Origin: Legionella shakespearei DSM 23087
GTDB taxonomy: Bacteria > Pseudomonadota > Gammaproteobacteria > Legionellales > Legionellaceae
NCBI RefSeq assembly: GCF_000373765.1
Contig: NZ_KB892393.1
Location: 121,982-185,981, forward strand
Length of the DNA: 64,000 nucleotides
Reading direction: 5' to 3'
The notes under the pieces are model-generated. The model saw only the letters and a program-made list of their open reading frames with translations. It was not told the origin of the DNA and searched no databases. The position numbers and the translations under genes were made by a program. Numbering within the stretch: the stretch's first letter is position 1; every line of letters starts with the position of its first letter. This document shows, in pieces, positions 32,048 to 42,235 of the stretch.

Positions 32048-34039
32048 TTATTCCATGAAGTCAACAGGTTTTGGGAAGCTGATAAAGTTTTTGGTAACTT
32101 GCTTTTCTTTCTGTTGATTGGGGTTAGCATTGGCACACCAATTATCTGATTTGGGATGTTTCTGTCCATTCTTGTCCGTTACCAGGCAACTTCCCTTAAC
32201 GACAATGTCTAGCTTGTTAGCAGGGCATTCCGCAGGCTCCGCATTATCGCCGCATGCTTTGAATTGTTCCCTGACAACAAAGGTGTATATATTATCATCC
32301 AAGTCTGTAAAACTGACTTTAATGGGATAAGAGGCTACCGTACCGATTCTAAAGCCAGCGATTTGGCTGTTGTCGGGCATGATAACGTCCTGCTTGTCCT
32401 GTCCACAGGGGGTATCATCATCTACAGATTTCAACAGGCATGCTCCGTATTTCTTGATTAAAGGACTGCTTGCCTCATTCTCCATGGATTTTGGCACTCC
32501 TATCGCTACAGAAAAACCATCGGCATAACTGAATTGCTTTTGATTTTCCAGACCATGAGTGCCGCCAACGGTAAAGACCAGGCCATCTCCCAATTCACTC
32601 ATAAAACCCACTGCATCATCTACAGAAAAGCCATAAGCATCCATATCAAGATACTGGTTATCATGAATCAGTTTGACATAAGGATTGAATAAATAGTCAG
32701 GATTATCTCCTTCTGGTTCTTTATAGTTGTACTGTAAGTCATGAATGTACATGGATTGAATTTTGGCATGATCCCATCCAGGAATCTCGGTTTCGGCCAA
32801 AGGATTTGCCGCCGCGCCGCATCCTTCATTAAAGGGTACCCAGCCATAGATATGTTTGATGGCTTCCCAATAATTAAAGGGTGTTGCTGGAGTGTTGGGG
32901 GTTAAAGTACACTGTTTAGCAGCATACATTGCCATGTATTGCTCATGGTTTTTCTTATAGAATTGATGTACAGCCTCCAGTTTCTTTTTCATACTGTCAG
33001 GACATTCAAATACCTCAGTCCTGTATTGACTCACATCCTCACTACCCCAATTAACGCAGTTGGCCCATAGATTCTGCATGCGCTGAACCGATTCGCCGAA
33101 ATGAAGTGATTTCTTCTGCTCTTCAGTGCATTCTCCTTGCTTACATGCCAACACGGTTAAAACAGGAGGAAAACCCTCTTTGGGCTTAACGGGCACATTG
33201 TCAGTCGGAGGCAAGGTTCCAGAGCGTTGCGCAAAAATATTATAACCACCAGGCAATTTTAGCTCTTCCAGGTTATAAATAGGCCAGCCCTGCCCTATAG
33301 TCGTGTTCAAAAAGGAATTCAGATGAGATCGAAATTCCGCTAAGGGTTGAGCCGAACCGCTGTACCCAATATAAGGATTATTTTTAGCTCCAATAGCGAC
33401 AGGCAAATAAACGTGATCCACATAGGAAATGTTATATCCCACATTCTCTGGTTTTAATAACCTTAGGGTTTGCTTCGCGGGAATAATTGAATCACCAAAA
33501 GTATATTCTGATAACTGGGCATAGATATTTTCAGGGAATTGCACCTTACTGGAATAGGTTGTCAAGGTACATGGATTATGTTCTCCCTTACAGAGTACCT
33601 CTCCAGGTGTAGCTAAGGCTGTATCTACGTCTTCATCACGCAAACGCTCATTTCTATCGGCCAGAACCACACGTCCGCCATTCCACCAGGTGATGTATTG
33701 TCCGTCTGATAATTTGCTGTATAAAGGCAAAGTAATAGTCACTGACTCACCAGAGCCTATTCCTTTACCTTCATTAACATATAGTTTATAGACAAAATTG
33801 GTTGGATAAGGGTCTGTGCTGCGAAAACAGCCTTGTAGCCATTCGTTTACAGCATTCTGGCTGGTGGCCAGGACGGGATAAATAGTATCTTCGGAATTAT
33901 TATAGATGGTTATTGTTTTGGGTTTGACAGTGGTATTTTTTCCATTGTAATCTTTGCATACGATGTCGCCAGCAGCACTTACTCCCGTCAATAAAGACAA
34001 TACAACAGCACCTGAAATAGTAATCAGCTTTGTTGACAT
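32048..34039 (-). CDS. Secreted thaumatin/GH64-like protein, 663 residues
   Basis: A clear signal peptide (KLITISGAVVLSLLTGVSAAG) precedes a mature part that opens TITIYNNSEDTIYPVLATSQNA, a strand pattern like GH64 beta-1,3-glucanase/thaumatin-like domains. ESVTITLPLYSKLSDGQYITWWNGGRVVLAD continues the barrel. Later parts hold many cysteines (CLLKSVDDDTPCGQ, CGDNAEPAEC) and YADGFSVAIGVP, also thaumatin-like. It is probably exported across both membranes, perhaps by type II secretion. GGAAGG lies upstream of ATG 34039. No catalytic residue assignment is possible; domain call is moderate. Confidence 0.6.
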   Translation of the reverse strand: MSTKLITISGAVVLSLLTGVSAAGDIVCKDYNGKNTTVKPKTITIYNNSEDTIYPVLATSQNAVNEWLQGCFRSTDPYPTNFVYKLYVNEGKGIGSGESVTITLPLYSKLSDGQYITWWNGGRVVLADRNERLRDEDVDTALATPGEVLCKGEHNPCTLTTYSSKVQFPENIYAQLSEYTFGDSIIPAKQTLRLLKPENVGYNISYVDHVYLPVAIGAKNNPYIGYSGSAQPLAEFRSHLNSFLNTTIGQGWPIYNLEELKLPGGYNIFAQRSGTLPPTDNVPVKPKEGFPPVLTVLACKQGECTEEQKKSLHFGESVQRMQNLWANCVNWGSEDVSQYRTEVFECPDSMKKKLEAVHQFYKKNHEQYMAMYAAKQCTLTPNTPATPFNYWEAIKHIYGWVPFNEGCGAAANPLAETEIPGWDHAKIQSMYIHDLQYNYKEPEGDNPDYLFNPYVKLIHDNQYLDMDAYGFSVDDAVGFMSELGDGLVFTVGGTHGLENQKQFSYADGFSVAIGVPKSMENEASSPLIKKYGACLLKSVDDDTPCGQDKQDVIMPDNSQIAGFRIGTVASYPIKVSFTDLDDNIYTFVVREQFKACGDNAEPAECPANKLDIVVKGSCLVTDKNGQKHPKSDNWCANANPNQQKEKQVTKNFISFPKPVDFME

Positions 34040-34193
34040 GTGAACCTTCCTTTCTTTAATTACTAATGTAACTATATGTCAAAATCGTTTAAATTTTGTT
34101 CAGTAGATACATTTTTAACTCTTTTTTAACAAAATGATGTAAGAGGAAACAGAACAGTATGTTGTCTTCGAAGCTGCGTTGTATCCCAAAACG

Positions 34194-34294
34194 CGTCGTC
34201 CTGAGCGCGTCTTTTTGCGCGAAGGATCTCCCGAAAGCGGCATGGTGCCAATATTTGGAGATCCTTCGCGCAAAAAGACGCGCTCAGGACGACG
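34194..34294. repeat. Family A palindromic repeat, complete copy
   Basis: Arms 34194-34231 and 34257-34294 are identical to those at 1381-1481. The spacer contains AGCGGCATGGTGCCA. It lies between the secreted-protein gene and family B repeats. Confidence 0.9.
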
Positions 34295-34450
34295 TGGATT
34301 TGGAATTGGGGATTGGGGATTGGGGATTTCTTAGTATTGCCCGTATTAACGAAGCGTAATACGGGAGCGAAGTGGCAATGAACCTCATTCCTGTATTACA
34401 GCTAACGCCTGATACGGGCTAGGAGTCTGATTTTTGCGTGTAATCAAGGG

Positions 34451-34654
34451 TTCCGCTCCCTCACGGTCGCGGCTCGGTTTTCGTGCGTTTGTATTCACTT
34501 TATCGTGCACCAGAAAACCGAGCCGCGACTGTTAAGGAGCGGAACTTTTGTTGAGGCACGCGGCCGGAGATAACTCAATCTGTGTATAGGCCCAGGAAAT
34601 CAAGTACGTGCCAATATAACTGTTCCGCTTCCTCACGATCGCGGCTCGGTTTCT
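34451..34654. repeat. Family B repeats in array
   Basis: A complete inverted pair spans 34451-34555 (TTCCGCTCCCTCACGGTCGC left, its complement on the right). A third arm lies at 34622-34654. They fill the space between the secreted-protein gene and flgL; no gene is seen in 34040-34654. The array sits right at the flgL stop and could end transcription of the flagellar operon. Confidence 0.85.
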
Positions 34655-35890
34655 TTAAATAAAGTTAAAAATAGATGAGCCCTGTATTTTCACAAAGCTT
34701 TGTTGCGCGGCCTGTAAATTGATCAACTGCAAATTATACTGAACAGCGGTAGCTATAGGATCTATTTCTCTTAATTTCTTTAAAGCTTCCTGACTTACCA
34801 GTAATAAATCAGAGTTGGTTTTATCAGCACTTTCTAACTGATTCATACGTGCCCCTAAATCCGATTGATAGTTGGAAATATTCGCAAAAGCACTGTCAAT
34901 CTGAGCCAATAACTGATTGTTTTCAGTTTGTATTGCCGTTTTTTCAACATCGGTACCGTAAGGTTGCTGCAAATTGGCAATCATGCGTTGTACCGTTGAG
35001 AACATGGATTCATTTTGCGAAGGCGCTATGGAAAAAGTATCCCCTACTTGCGGAGTACCCGTGAGCGTCATTTCCATACCATTAAAACTGATTGCTGAGT
35101 CCGCCTGATAAAGTGGTGCGTCATCAGGTAATCCCGATGGGGGCAAGACATTGCCACTCGCGGTCCCGCTCACCATAACCACCAGTTGTCCTTGAGTATT
35201 TAAAGCAAAACTCATCGTGTAGTCATCGGCAACATAAGCACCGGCATTGATCACAGTTCCTGTACTTACCGAAGCCGTACCTGTATTTGGCGTGCCTGTA
35301 TGGCGTACTGTAAACGTACCATTCCCGTTTGGAATACGCATAAAGAGATTATCGCCCGTGTCACTAATAGCAACCTGTAAACTGCCAGTTACCGCCTGAA
35401 AGCGCTGGACACTATCGCCATTATAAACAAACTGGCCTGAGCTGTTTAAGGAAACAGGCTGAGTTGTCGACTTTCCGCCACTGAACATATAACTGCCCGA
35501 ACCGTCTTTTGCATTTGCATAATCCTGCAATTGATTCAGAATGGTTTTGGTTTCAACGGCCAGTGCCTTCCTGTCTTCCAAAGACAAACTACTGTTACCA
35601 GCCTGAATCTGAATTTCACGCAAGCGCTGCAAGGAATTGATAGTGCCGGTTAAAATACTCTCTTCCAGATTTAAAGCACCCTCAGCCGACTCACGGTTCT
35701 TTTGTAATAACTCAGTCGTAGCAATGCGCTTGTTCATCAATTCAATTTGCGCTGAAGCTATAGGATCATCCGATGGGGATTGTACCCTTAATCCACTGGA
35801 AAGTTGCTCATTAAGTTTCGCCGCCCTTTCCTGCTGAATCAGCATGTTATCCAATCCGCGCTGATAAATCTGATTTGTTGAAATACGCAT
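34655..35890 (-). CDS. flgL: Flagellar hook-filament junction protein FlgL
   Basis: The 411-residue protein begins MRISTNQIYQRGLDNMLIQQ, the flagellin-like D0 helix, and has LRVQSPSDDPIASAQIELMN. The C-terminal helix ALKKLREIDPIATAVQYNLQLINLQAAQQSFVKIQGSSIFNFI is the matching D0 domain. Between them is a strand-rich variable region. FlgL joins the hook to the filament with FlgK. It is the last gene of the operon, four bases after flgK. Confidence 0.95.
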   Translation of the reverse strand: MRISTNQIYQRGLDNMLIQQERAAKLNEQLSSGLRVQSPSDDPIASAQIELMNKRIATTELLQKNRESAEGALNLEESILTGTINSLQRLREIQIQAGNSSLSLEDRKALAVETKTILNQLQDYANAKDGSGSYMFSGGKSTTQPVSLNSSGQFVYNGDSVQRFQAVTGSLQVAISDTGDNLFMRIPNGNGTFTVRHTGTPNTGTASVSTGTVINAGAYVADDYTMSFALNTQGQLVVMVSGTASGNVLPPSGLPDDAPLYQADSAISFNGMEMTLTGTPQVGDTFSIAPSQNESMFSTVQRMIANLQQPYGTDVEKTAIQTENNQLLAQIDSAFANISNYQSDLGARMNQLESADKTNSDLLLVSQEALKKLREIDPIATAVQYNLQLINLQAAQQSFVKIQGSSIFNFI

Positions 35891-35893
35891 TTA

Positions 35894-37843
35894 TCACCTC
35901 ATCATAGTGAACAACACATCCATCATTTGACTGGAAATTTGCATTAATTTTCCAGCAGCTTCATAGGCCTGTTTGAATTTCAATAAATTGGCGCCCTCTT
36001 CATCAGTATTGACACCACTTTTGCTGTCACGAAAATCAGTGGCTTGCTTTAGTAAAATTCCAGCGGACTCTGAACGTTCCTTTGCCTGATTCGTTTGGCC
36101 GCCAACATCTGCCAATAAATTGGCATAGCTATCAAATAAGCTTTCGGTTCCACCTGAAAATACTTTAGCATCGTGAATGCCAAAAAGTTTTAATCCATTC
36201 GTATTATTACCTATACCGCCCGCATTATATTGGGCAGTAAATTGATCTCCAGACTTGGGAATTCCTGACAAGACTACTGAATAAGATGGATTGAGTGAGT
36301 CAGGTATCTGAATAATATTGTCCGAATTAGGAACTATATTTATAGGTCCTGCTGTCGTGCTGTCGGTGACATTTACCAGGTTGTACTGCGTGTCTGAAAT
36401 AAACTCAATTCGGTATTCTTTATCTACTGCAGCAGTATTTAATAAAGTACCTAATGCAATTTTCCCGTTACCCGTATTACTGGTAGCCGCAGAAGTAACG
36501 ACCGGTGACGCCAAAGCAATTTCTCTTGCATCATTAATCTGCAAAGCAAATTGTCTTGCAGCACCTCGCGTTGGCGTTAAAGTAAATTTATCATTGTTAA
36601 CAAGGCTCGAAGTATCATTTACTGTAATGGTCATACCATCAATAACTAACTGCCCGGCAGGAGGCGCTGGGGGTGTATTCGTCCAGTTCAGCGTAGTTGA
36701 AGTGCCATCTGATTTACGAATGAGCCTTACTTCATTTGTTCCCGCATCACTTACTACCAATTCATAGTCACTCAATTTGGTCTGGGCTATGTCCGAAATG
36801 GAAACGGATAATACACCCGTCCCGGTATTTGCCGGAGAACTTAAAGAGCGATTTAATTGTTTGTCCGCCGAATTGTAATCAGTAAAAAAAGCCTTACCAA
36901 TTTGATCATTCATATCCATGCCCAATTGATGTTGAGCATTAAAGGTTTGCGCCAGACCTATAGCCATCTGACCTATCTGTTGGCTTGCCTGACCGATAAC
37001 ATTGCGCTCATAATCCAGTAATCCGCCGAGCATACCCGTGTTTAATCTGTTGGAAATATCCAGTTGGCCTGAGTTGCCAGTGCTTAACATAATGCGGGTT
37101 CCCAGAGTGCTTGCCTTATCGGAACTCACCTTTAAGTCACGTTGTTCAGAGCCTGCAACCAGCATTTCACCACTGGAAATTCCGACACTTACAGTGCCAT
37201 CTCCCTGTTCAAAGACTGTTAATTCAGCATACTGGGAAAGCTTACGTAACAATTCATCCTTTTGATCCAGTAATTCAGGGGCATTGGGGGTGCTCATTAA
37301 TTGGCCATTTACCGCGGCAATGTCTTTGGTCAGTTGATTGACAATAGTTACTGCTTCAGTGATTTGTTGTGTTGAGTTAGCTTGCAATTCATCAAGCTTT
37401 TTTTGTAGTGAATTAAATTGTTCTACTAAAAGCTGACTTTGCCTCAAGGCATCTCCTCTGGATGCAATATTGTCTGGCGTACTGTTTAATCGTCCTAAGG
37501 TATCAAAGAACGATTGCAGGGATCCGGAAATACTGTTTCCTCCCTGGGACAATAATTTATCCACCTGAATTGCTTGCTGATAAAAGGCATCATATTGCGA
37601 TTTGGCACTGGTAGTACTTCGCACCTGTGTCGTGGCAAATTGATCCACATTACGAGTAATTGAAGAAACCATAACACCGCTGCCAATGTATGAACCGGCA
37701 TAGCGATGCGAAATACTGGGAGTAAAATTAATGCTTTGCCGTGAATAACCAGGTGTTGAGAAATTGGCTATGTTATTTCCCGTAACAGCTATAGCACGCT
37801 GAAAAGCGTTTAATCCTGAATAAGCGATATTAAGTATAGACAT
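35894..37843 (-). CDS. flgK: Flagellar hook-associated protein FlgK
   Basis: The 649-residue protein opens MSILNIAYSGLNAFQRAIAVTGNNIANFSTPGYSRQ, the rod/hook family signature. It closes with EGANLLKFKQAYEAAGKLMQISSQMMDVLFTMMR. The middle is long and strand-rich, typical of FlgK (HAP1). It caps the hook and starts the filament junction. The gene follows flgJ by 40 bases, with AGGGAGT before the start. Confidence 0.95.
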   Translation of the reverse strand: MSILNIAYSGLNAFQRAIAVTGNNIANFSTPGYSRQSINFTPSISHRYAGSYIGSGVMVSSITRNVDQFATTQVRSTTSAKSQYDAFYQQAIQVDKLLSQGGNSISGSLQSFFDTLGRLNSTPDNIASRGDALRQSQLLVEQFNSLQKKLDELQANSTQQITEAVTIVNQLTKDIAAVNGQLMSTPNAPELLDQKDELLRKLSQYAELTVFEQGDGTVSVGISSGEMLVAGSEQRDLKVSSDKASTLGTRIMLSTGNSGQLDISNRLNTGMLGGLLDYERNVIGQASQQIGQMAIGLAQTFNAQHQLGMDMNDQIGKAFFTDYNSADKQLNRSLSSPANTGTGVLSVSISDIAQTKLSDYELVVSDAGTNEVRLIRKSDGTSTTLNWTNTPPAPPAGQLVIDGMTITVNDTSSLVNNDKFTLTPTRGAARQFALQINDAREIALASPVVTSAATSNTGNGKIALGTLLNTAAVDKEYRIEFISDTQYNLVNVTDSTTAGPINIVPNSDNIIQIPDSLNPSYSVVLSGIPKSGDQFTAQYNAGGIGNNTNGLKLFGIHDAKVFSGGTESLFDSYANLLADVGGQTNQAKERSESAGILLKQATDFRDSKSGVNTDEEGANLLKFKQAYEAAGKLMQISSQMMDVLFTMMR

Positions 37844-37883
37844 ATTCGTTTACTCCCTAAACTGATGTGTCCTTTGGTCAGAA

Positions 37884-38777
37884 TCAAAGTTGTTCTGATA
37901 ACCCACATCGTTGTAGTGATTGGTTCAATTCATCACCATGATAAATTGACAAAATTTTACTGCCATAATGAGGGTCAGTGGCGTATCCCGCTTTGTGCAA
38001 TTCATTCACGTATTGCTCGGGATTTCCTGCACTCGCCAAAGCGCCCTGATAACGCTCGCTGCCTTTAATCAGCGATACATAATCATTAAAGCTCTGCTCT
38101 ACCGATGGATATTTTCGGAATGAAGCAGTCATCTTAACTGGTGTATCGGCAATATACTCAGTTGTTTTAATTTTAACCGAATCAGAGACATCAGATGAAC
38201 CGGATTTGATGTTAAATAAATTGTTGCTGCTTGAGCCATCAGCATCCTTGGCAATGAATTTGCCCCAACCGGTTTCAAGCGCTGCCTGAGCCATGAGAAT
38301 TTTAGGATCCAGCCCCATCATTGACGCCGCTTGTTTTGCTTTAGGCCACAGTTCTTTAACAAAGTCATCGATAGTCGGTGAAGGCGCTGCCTTGGCATCA
38401 TTATTGACATTGATTTTTAATGCGGCCTCAGCGGGAGGATTTATTGCCAGACCATCCCCCTTCTTATCCGTTCCAACCGTATTTTGCAATTGCTTCACCA
38501 ACATGTCCGCAAGCCCAATTCCTTTTGAACCGGCGATGTCATTGGCGTATTGCCCATCCAGCATTTCCTGGAACGTTGTTTCATTTTTTCCTTTGAAAGG
38601 ACTGGACTCATCCAGAAAATGCTGCCCCATACGCATGCTTTTCAACATGGATTGCAGAAATATCCCTTCAAACTGTTTTGCTACCGCCGGCAAAGCATCA
38701 TTGGCATCATTTTTTGCCTGGAGCTTTAACTCGTTTAAGCCTTTAAAATCGCTGGCAGCAATGCTTGGTACTGTCAT
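37884..38777 (-). CDS. flgJ: Peptidoglycan hydrolase and rod scaffold FlgJ
   Basis: The 297-residue protein has two domains. The N-terminal part (AVAKQFEGIFLQSMLKSMRMGQHFLDES) is the rod-binding domain. The C-terminal part from about residue 135 is a glucosaminidase/muramidase domain, with catalytic glutamate in AQAALETGWGKFIAKD and a conserved FNIKSG, then FRKYPSVEQSFNDYVSLI. It acts in the periplasm to open peptidoglycan for the rod. It keeps both domains, as in enteric and other gammaproteobacterial FlgJ. Confidence 0.95.
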   Translation of the reverse strand: MTVPSIAASDFKGLNELKLQAKNDANDALPAVAKQFEGIFLQSMLKSMRMGQHFLDESSPFKGKNETTFQEMLDGQYANDIAGSKGIGLADMLVKQLQNTVGTDKKGDGLAINPPAEAALKINVNNDAKAAPSPTIDDFVKELWPKAKQAASMMGLDPKILMAQAALETGWGKFIAKDADGSSSNNLFNIKSGSSDVSDSVKIKTTEYIADTPVKMTASFRKYPSVEQSFNDYVSLIKGSERYQGALASAGNPEQYVNELHKAGYATDPHYGSKILSIYHGDELNQSLQRCGLSEQL

Positions 38778-38787
38778 GTTTTCACCT

Positions 38788-39891
38788 TTAAATAACTATT
38801 AATGTTGCATTTAATGCACCTGCCTGCTGCAGGGCCTCAAGTATCGAGATCACATCTGCAGGAGTCGCACCAACAGCATTGATTCCTCTTACTATATCCT
38901 TCAAAGTAACGCCTTTGGGTAAAACGAAGGCATGATTATTTTTCTGTTCTACATTGACCTGAGATTGTTGTGTTTGTACTGTCCGGCCATTTGCAAAAGC
39001 ATTGGGCTGACTGATAACCGGCGTTTCTGTAATACTCACCACCAGATTACCATGAGAAACCGCCGCAGATTTGACAATGACGTTATTGGAAATAACTACT
39101 GTTCCAGTACGTGCATTAATAATAATTCTGGCCTGTGACTCGCCTGGTTTAAATTCGATGTTTTCCAGAACAGAAACATAATCCACTCGTTGGGATAATG
39201 TCTTGGGAGCAGTTACCTGGATTGAAGCGGCATCCAATGCACGCGCTGTTCCTGGCCCCATCAATTCATTAATGGCATCACTCATGCGTTTTGCAGTGGT
39301 GAAATCAGGAGAATGCAAATTGTAAGTTAATGACTTGGAAAAATAAAAAGGATTGGGAATATCGGCTTCAACCGTAGCCCCATTCGGTATACGGCCGCCA
39401 CTGGGAACGTTTACAGTCACACTGGAGCCATCGCTTCCTGAAGCGCTGATACCAGAAACAACGATATTACCCTGAGACATCGCATACACACGGCCATCAG
39501 CTCCTTTTAATGGAGTTAATAATAAAGTACCGCCTAACAGGCTCTTGGAATCTCCTATGGAGGAGATGTTAACGTCTATTGACTGTCCCTTCTTCATGAA
39601 GCTGGTTAAACTGGCGGTAACCATAACAGCAGCTATGTTTTTGGAGTTAAGACGGGTTCCTGCGGGAATATTGATTCCCAGCTGGGTCAACATATTGGCA
39701 AAGCTGTCTTCTGTAAATCGGGTTCCGATTTTATCACCAGTACCGTTTAAGCCAACAACCAGACCATAACCAACCAATTGGTTAGTACGCACGCCAGCCA
39801 AAGTAGCCAGGTCTTTAATTCGTTCGGCAAAAACCTGCGTTGTCAGCAGGCTTATCAGCACTAACCATGTAATAATCAGCAATCGCCGCAT
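38788..39891 (-). CDS. flgI: Flagellar P-ring protein FlgI
   Basis: The 367-residue protein has a signal peptide ([21 protein letters not shown]) and the FlgI core: [30 protein letters not shown], then [28 protein letters not shown]. The end is [40 protein letters not shown]. It forms the peptidoglycan ring of the basal body. Its length matches the family. Confidence 0.97.
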   Translation of the reverse strand: MRRLLIITWLVLISLLTTQVFAERIKDLATLAGVRTNQLVGYGLVVGLNGTGDKIGTRFTEDSFANMLTQLGINIPAGTRLNSKNIAAVMVTASLTSFMKKGQSIDVNISSIGDSKSLLGGTLLLTPLKGADGRVYAMSQGNIVVSGISASGSDGSSVTVNVPSGGRIPNGATVEADIPNPFYFSKSLTYNLHSPDFTTAKRMSDAINELMGPGTARALDAASIQVTAPKTLSQRVDYVSVLENIEFKPGESQARIIINARTGTVVISNNVIVKSAAVSHGNLVVSITETPVISQPNAFANGRTVQTQQSQVNVEQKNNHAFVLPKGVTLKDIVRGINAVGATPADVISILEALQQAGALNATLIVI

Positions 39892-39951
39892 TACAGTTCC
39901 TTGTCTTTGATCGTGCTGCCCATCACATCATGGACAGCATATCCGTATTAA

Positions 39952-40644
39952 TTAAGTAGGGAATAAAGGACCCCATAAGAATCGTGACAGCCAGCCTTGT
40001 GCATTGGTATTATTGACCTGTCCCGTTCCGCCGTAAGAAATTCGTGCATTGGCAACTCTGTCCGAATTAACCGAATTGTCCGCCCGTATGTCTTGAGGAC
40101 GTACAATACCGGAAAGCTGCACAAATTCATTACCCTGGTTTATTCTAACCCATTTTTCGCCTTGTACCATCATATTTCCATTAGCCAGTACTTTTGATAC
40201 GGTCACAGAAATACTTCCGGCCAATCTGTTGTTCTGAATGGAACGGGCATCACCAGTAAATTGTCGCTGGTTATCCAAATCAAAATCCATACTGTAACCA
40301 CTGCCTAAAGAAATAGGTCTGCCCAAAAAGAGTTTATTAGTAACCTGGGTGGAGTCATTCTTCTTCTGGGTTGTGGTCGCATTTTTCTGTGCATCAGTTC
40401 GCTCTACCAGGAACACCGTCAGGATGTCTCCAGCGTGTCTCGCCCTTGGGGTTTCAAAAAGAGGTAAAGCCGTTTCATTACTGTATATAGCCCCGCTTAC
40501 TTTACGCAATTCCTTGGGATCTGGTGTCGTGGGATACGTAGGAGCGTAATCAGGATTCTTGCCTGGAGCAGGTGCATTTAAAGTTTCGCACCCGCTCAGC
40601 ACGGCACAGGACAAACCAAAGATGATAGCGTTAATTAATTTCAT
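39952..40644 (-). CDS. flgH: Flagellar L-ring lipoprotein FlgH
   Basis: The 230-residue protein starts with a lipoprotein signal (AIIFGLSCAVLSGC) and has RARHAGDILTVFLVERTDAQKNA, then ANGNMMVQGEKWVRINQGNEFVQLSGIVRPQDI, the family signature. It forms the outer-membrane ring. It lies between flgG and flgI as expected. Confidence 0.97.
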   Translation of the reverse strand: MKLINAIIFGLSCAVLSGCETLNAPAPGKNPDYAPTYPTTPDPKELRKVSGAIYSNETALPLFETPRARHAGDILTVFLVERTDAQKNATTTQKKNDSTQVTNKLFLGRPISLGSGYSMDFDLDNQRQFTGDARSIQNNRLAGSISVTVSKVLANGNMMVQGEKWVRINQGNEFVQLSGIVRPQDIRADNSVNSDRVANARISYGGTGQVNNTNAQGWLSRFLWGPLFPT

Positions 40645-40656
40645 AACTTAATCCAA

Positions 40657-41442
40657 TTACAGAGTTTGGTTCAGATACTGCAACATACTGTCAACAGTCT
40701 GGATGCTCTTGGCGGTGATTTCATAGCCACGTTGCGCCTGAATCATATTGACTAACTCTTCAACCACGTTGACGTTGGATGACTCAAGAGAACCTTGCAT
40801 TATGGTACCTAAGCCCGAGTTACCCGGATTATCAATCTGTGGTGTACCGCTTGATGCGGTTTCAACAAACAGGTTCTGGCCTATAGGCTGTAAACCGGCC
40901 GGGTTAATAAAATTTGCTAACTGAATGTTACCAAGAACCTGTGGTGCATTATTTCCAGCAACAGTCACTGTCACTGTACCGTCTTTACCAATAGTAACAC
41001 CTAAAGTTTGCTGAGGCAGTGTTATGGCCGGCTGAATAGGATAGCCGTTATTGTTTACAATATTTCCCGCATTATCCGTTTTTAAAGATCCATCGCGGGT
41101 ATAGGCCTGTGTTCCATCAGGCATGAGTATGGTTAAAAATCCTTGACCTTCAATTGCTACGTCCAGAGCATTTTGCGTATTCTGCATGCCACCGGGAGTG
41201 AATATTTTTTCAGTTGCAACCAAATGAACACCGGTTCCCATATTAATCCCCGTAGGAATCTGGGAATTTTGGGAGGATTGTGCGCCAGCCTGACGTATGT
41301 TCTGGTAAATGAGATCTTCGAACAGCGCTCTCCCCTTCTTGAAACCAGTGGTGTTGACGTTCGCCAGGTTGTTGGCGATGGTTGCTATGTTTTTATCTTG
41401 AGCTTCCAGTCCGGATTTACTGACCCATAGTGCTGGTTCCAT
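40657..41442 (-). CDS. flgG: Flagellar distal rod protein FlgG
   Basis: The 261-residue protein starts with KSGLEAQDKNIATIANNLANVNTTGFKKGRALFEDLIYQ and ends SSNVNVVEELVNMIQAQRGYEITAKSIQTVDSMLQYLNQTL, both FlgG hallmarks. The central part includes FLTILMPDGTQAYTRDGSLKTD. It forms the distal rod. Its length of 261 is standard. Confidence 0.97.
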   Translation of the reverse strand: MEPALWVSKSGLEAQDKNIATIANNLANVNTTGFKKGRALFEDLIYQNIRQAGAQSSQNSQIPTGINMGTGVHLVATEKIFTPGGMQNTQNALDVAIEGQGFLTILMPDGTQAYTRDGSLKTDNAGNIVNNNGYPIQPAITLPQQTLGVTIGKDGTVTVTVAGNNAPQVLGNIQLANFINPAGLQPIGQNLFVETASSGTPQIDNPGNSGLGTIMQGSLESSNVNVVEELVNMIQAQRGYEITAKSIQTVDSMLQYLNQTL

Positions 41443-41475
41443 GAAAGTCTCCTGCTATTATTCTTATTATTATAC

Positions 41476-42225
41476 TTAGACCTGCAATACTTGTGCCAGC
41501 TTTGCCCCGTTTTCATCTACAGTTGTCATGAGCTTCATATGTGCTTCAAATTCCCGACCAGCACTTATCATTCCAACCATTTGCTCGACCGCATTCACAT
41601 TACTTCCTTCAAGGGCTCCGCCTACCACTTTCACAGTACCATCAGCAGCAGGATTTCCACCTTGTGCAATTTGTAGCAGCCCCTCTTCATTTTTAGTTAC
41701 ATTATTTCTATCAAGTTTCACGAATTTAATTCTGTCCAGTATTGCCAGACTTTTGACATCACCCTCAAGAGGAACTATGGATATAGTACCGTCATTGCCT
41801 ATTTCTATAGATTTGGCTGGAGGAATGGATATAGGACCACCATCGCCAAGAACGACTTTACCAGAAGAAGTAACCAGGCGACCATTTACATCCAGTCGTA
41901 AGCTCCCTCCTCTGGTATATGATTCACGTCCCTGATTATCCCTGACGGCCATCCAGCCATCCCCGTCAATGGCCACGTCCAAATCACGCCCTGTAGTCAT
42001 GATTTCACCGGGAGTAAAATCAACGCCATTCGCAACCTGAACAACAAAAGAATGGCCATCATTACTTTGAGTCCCATCTGCACGGGTCATATACATAGTT
42101 TGTGCCTGATATAAATCCGCCTTAAATCCAGGAGTGTTTACATTCGCCAAATTATTGGCAATCATTTCCTGCTTTTTAAAGTCCGCACGACCACCAGTAA
42201 GAGCGCTATACAGAATGGGTTCCAT
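41476..42225 (-). CDS. flgF: Flagellar proximal rod protein FlgF
   Basis: The 249-residue protein begins MEPILYSALTGGRADFKKQEMIANNLANVNTPGFKADLYQ and ends VNAVEQMVGMISAGREFEAHMKLMTTVDENGAKLAQVLQV. It has the rod-type DGDGWMAVRDNQGRESYTRGG middle. AGGAGA precedes the start. It follows flgE and precedes flgG, as usual. Confidence 0.96.
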   Translation of the reverse strand: MEPILYSALTGGRADFKKQEMIANNLANVNTPGFKADLYQAQTMYMTRADGTQSNDGHSFVVQVANGVDFTPGEIMTTGRDLDVAIDGDGWMAVRDNQGRESYTRGGSLRLDVNGRLVTSSGKVVLGDGGPISIPPAKSIEIGNDGTISIVPLEGDVKSLAILDRIKFVKLDRNNVTKNEEGLLQIAQGGNPAADGTVKVVGGALEGSNVNAVEQMVGMISAGREFEAHMKLMTTVDENGAKLAQVLQV

Positions 42226-42235
42226 GGCTTATCTC

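Noticed and set aside
36318..36767. Long plus-strand frame inside flgK
   Set aside because: It is a shadow of flgK on the other strand, as are similar frames within flgJ, flgF and flgE.
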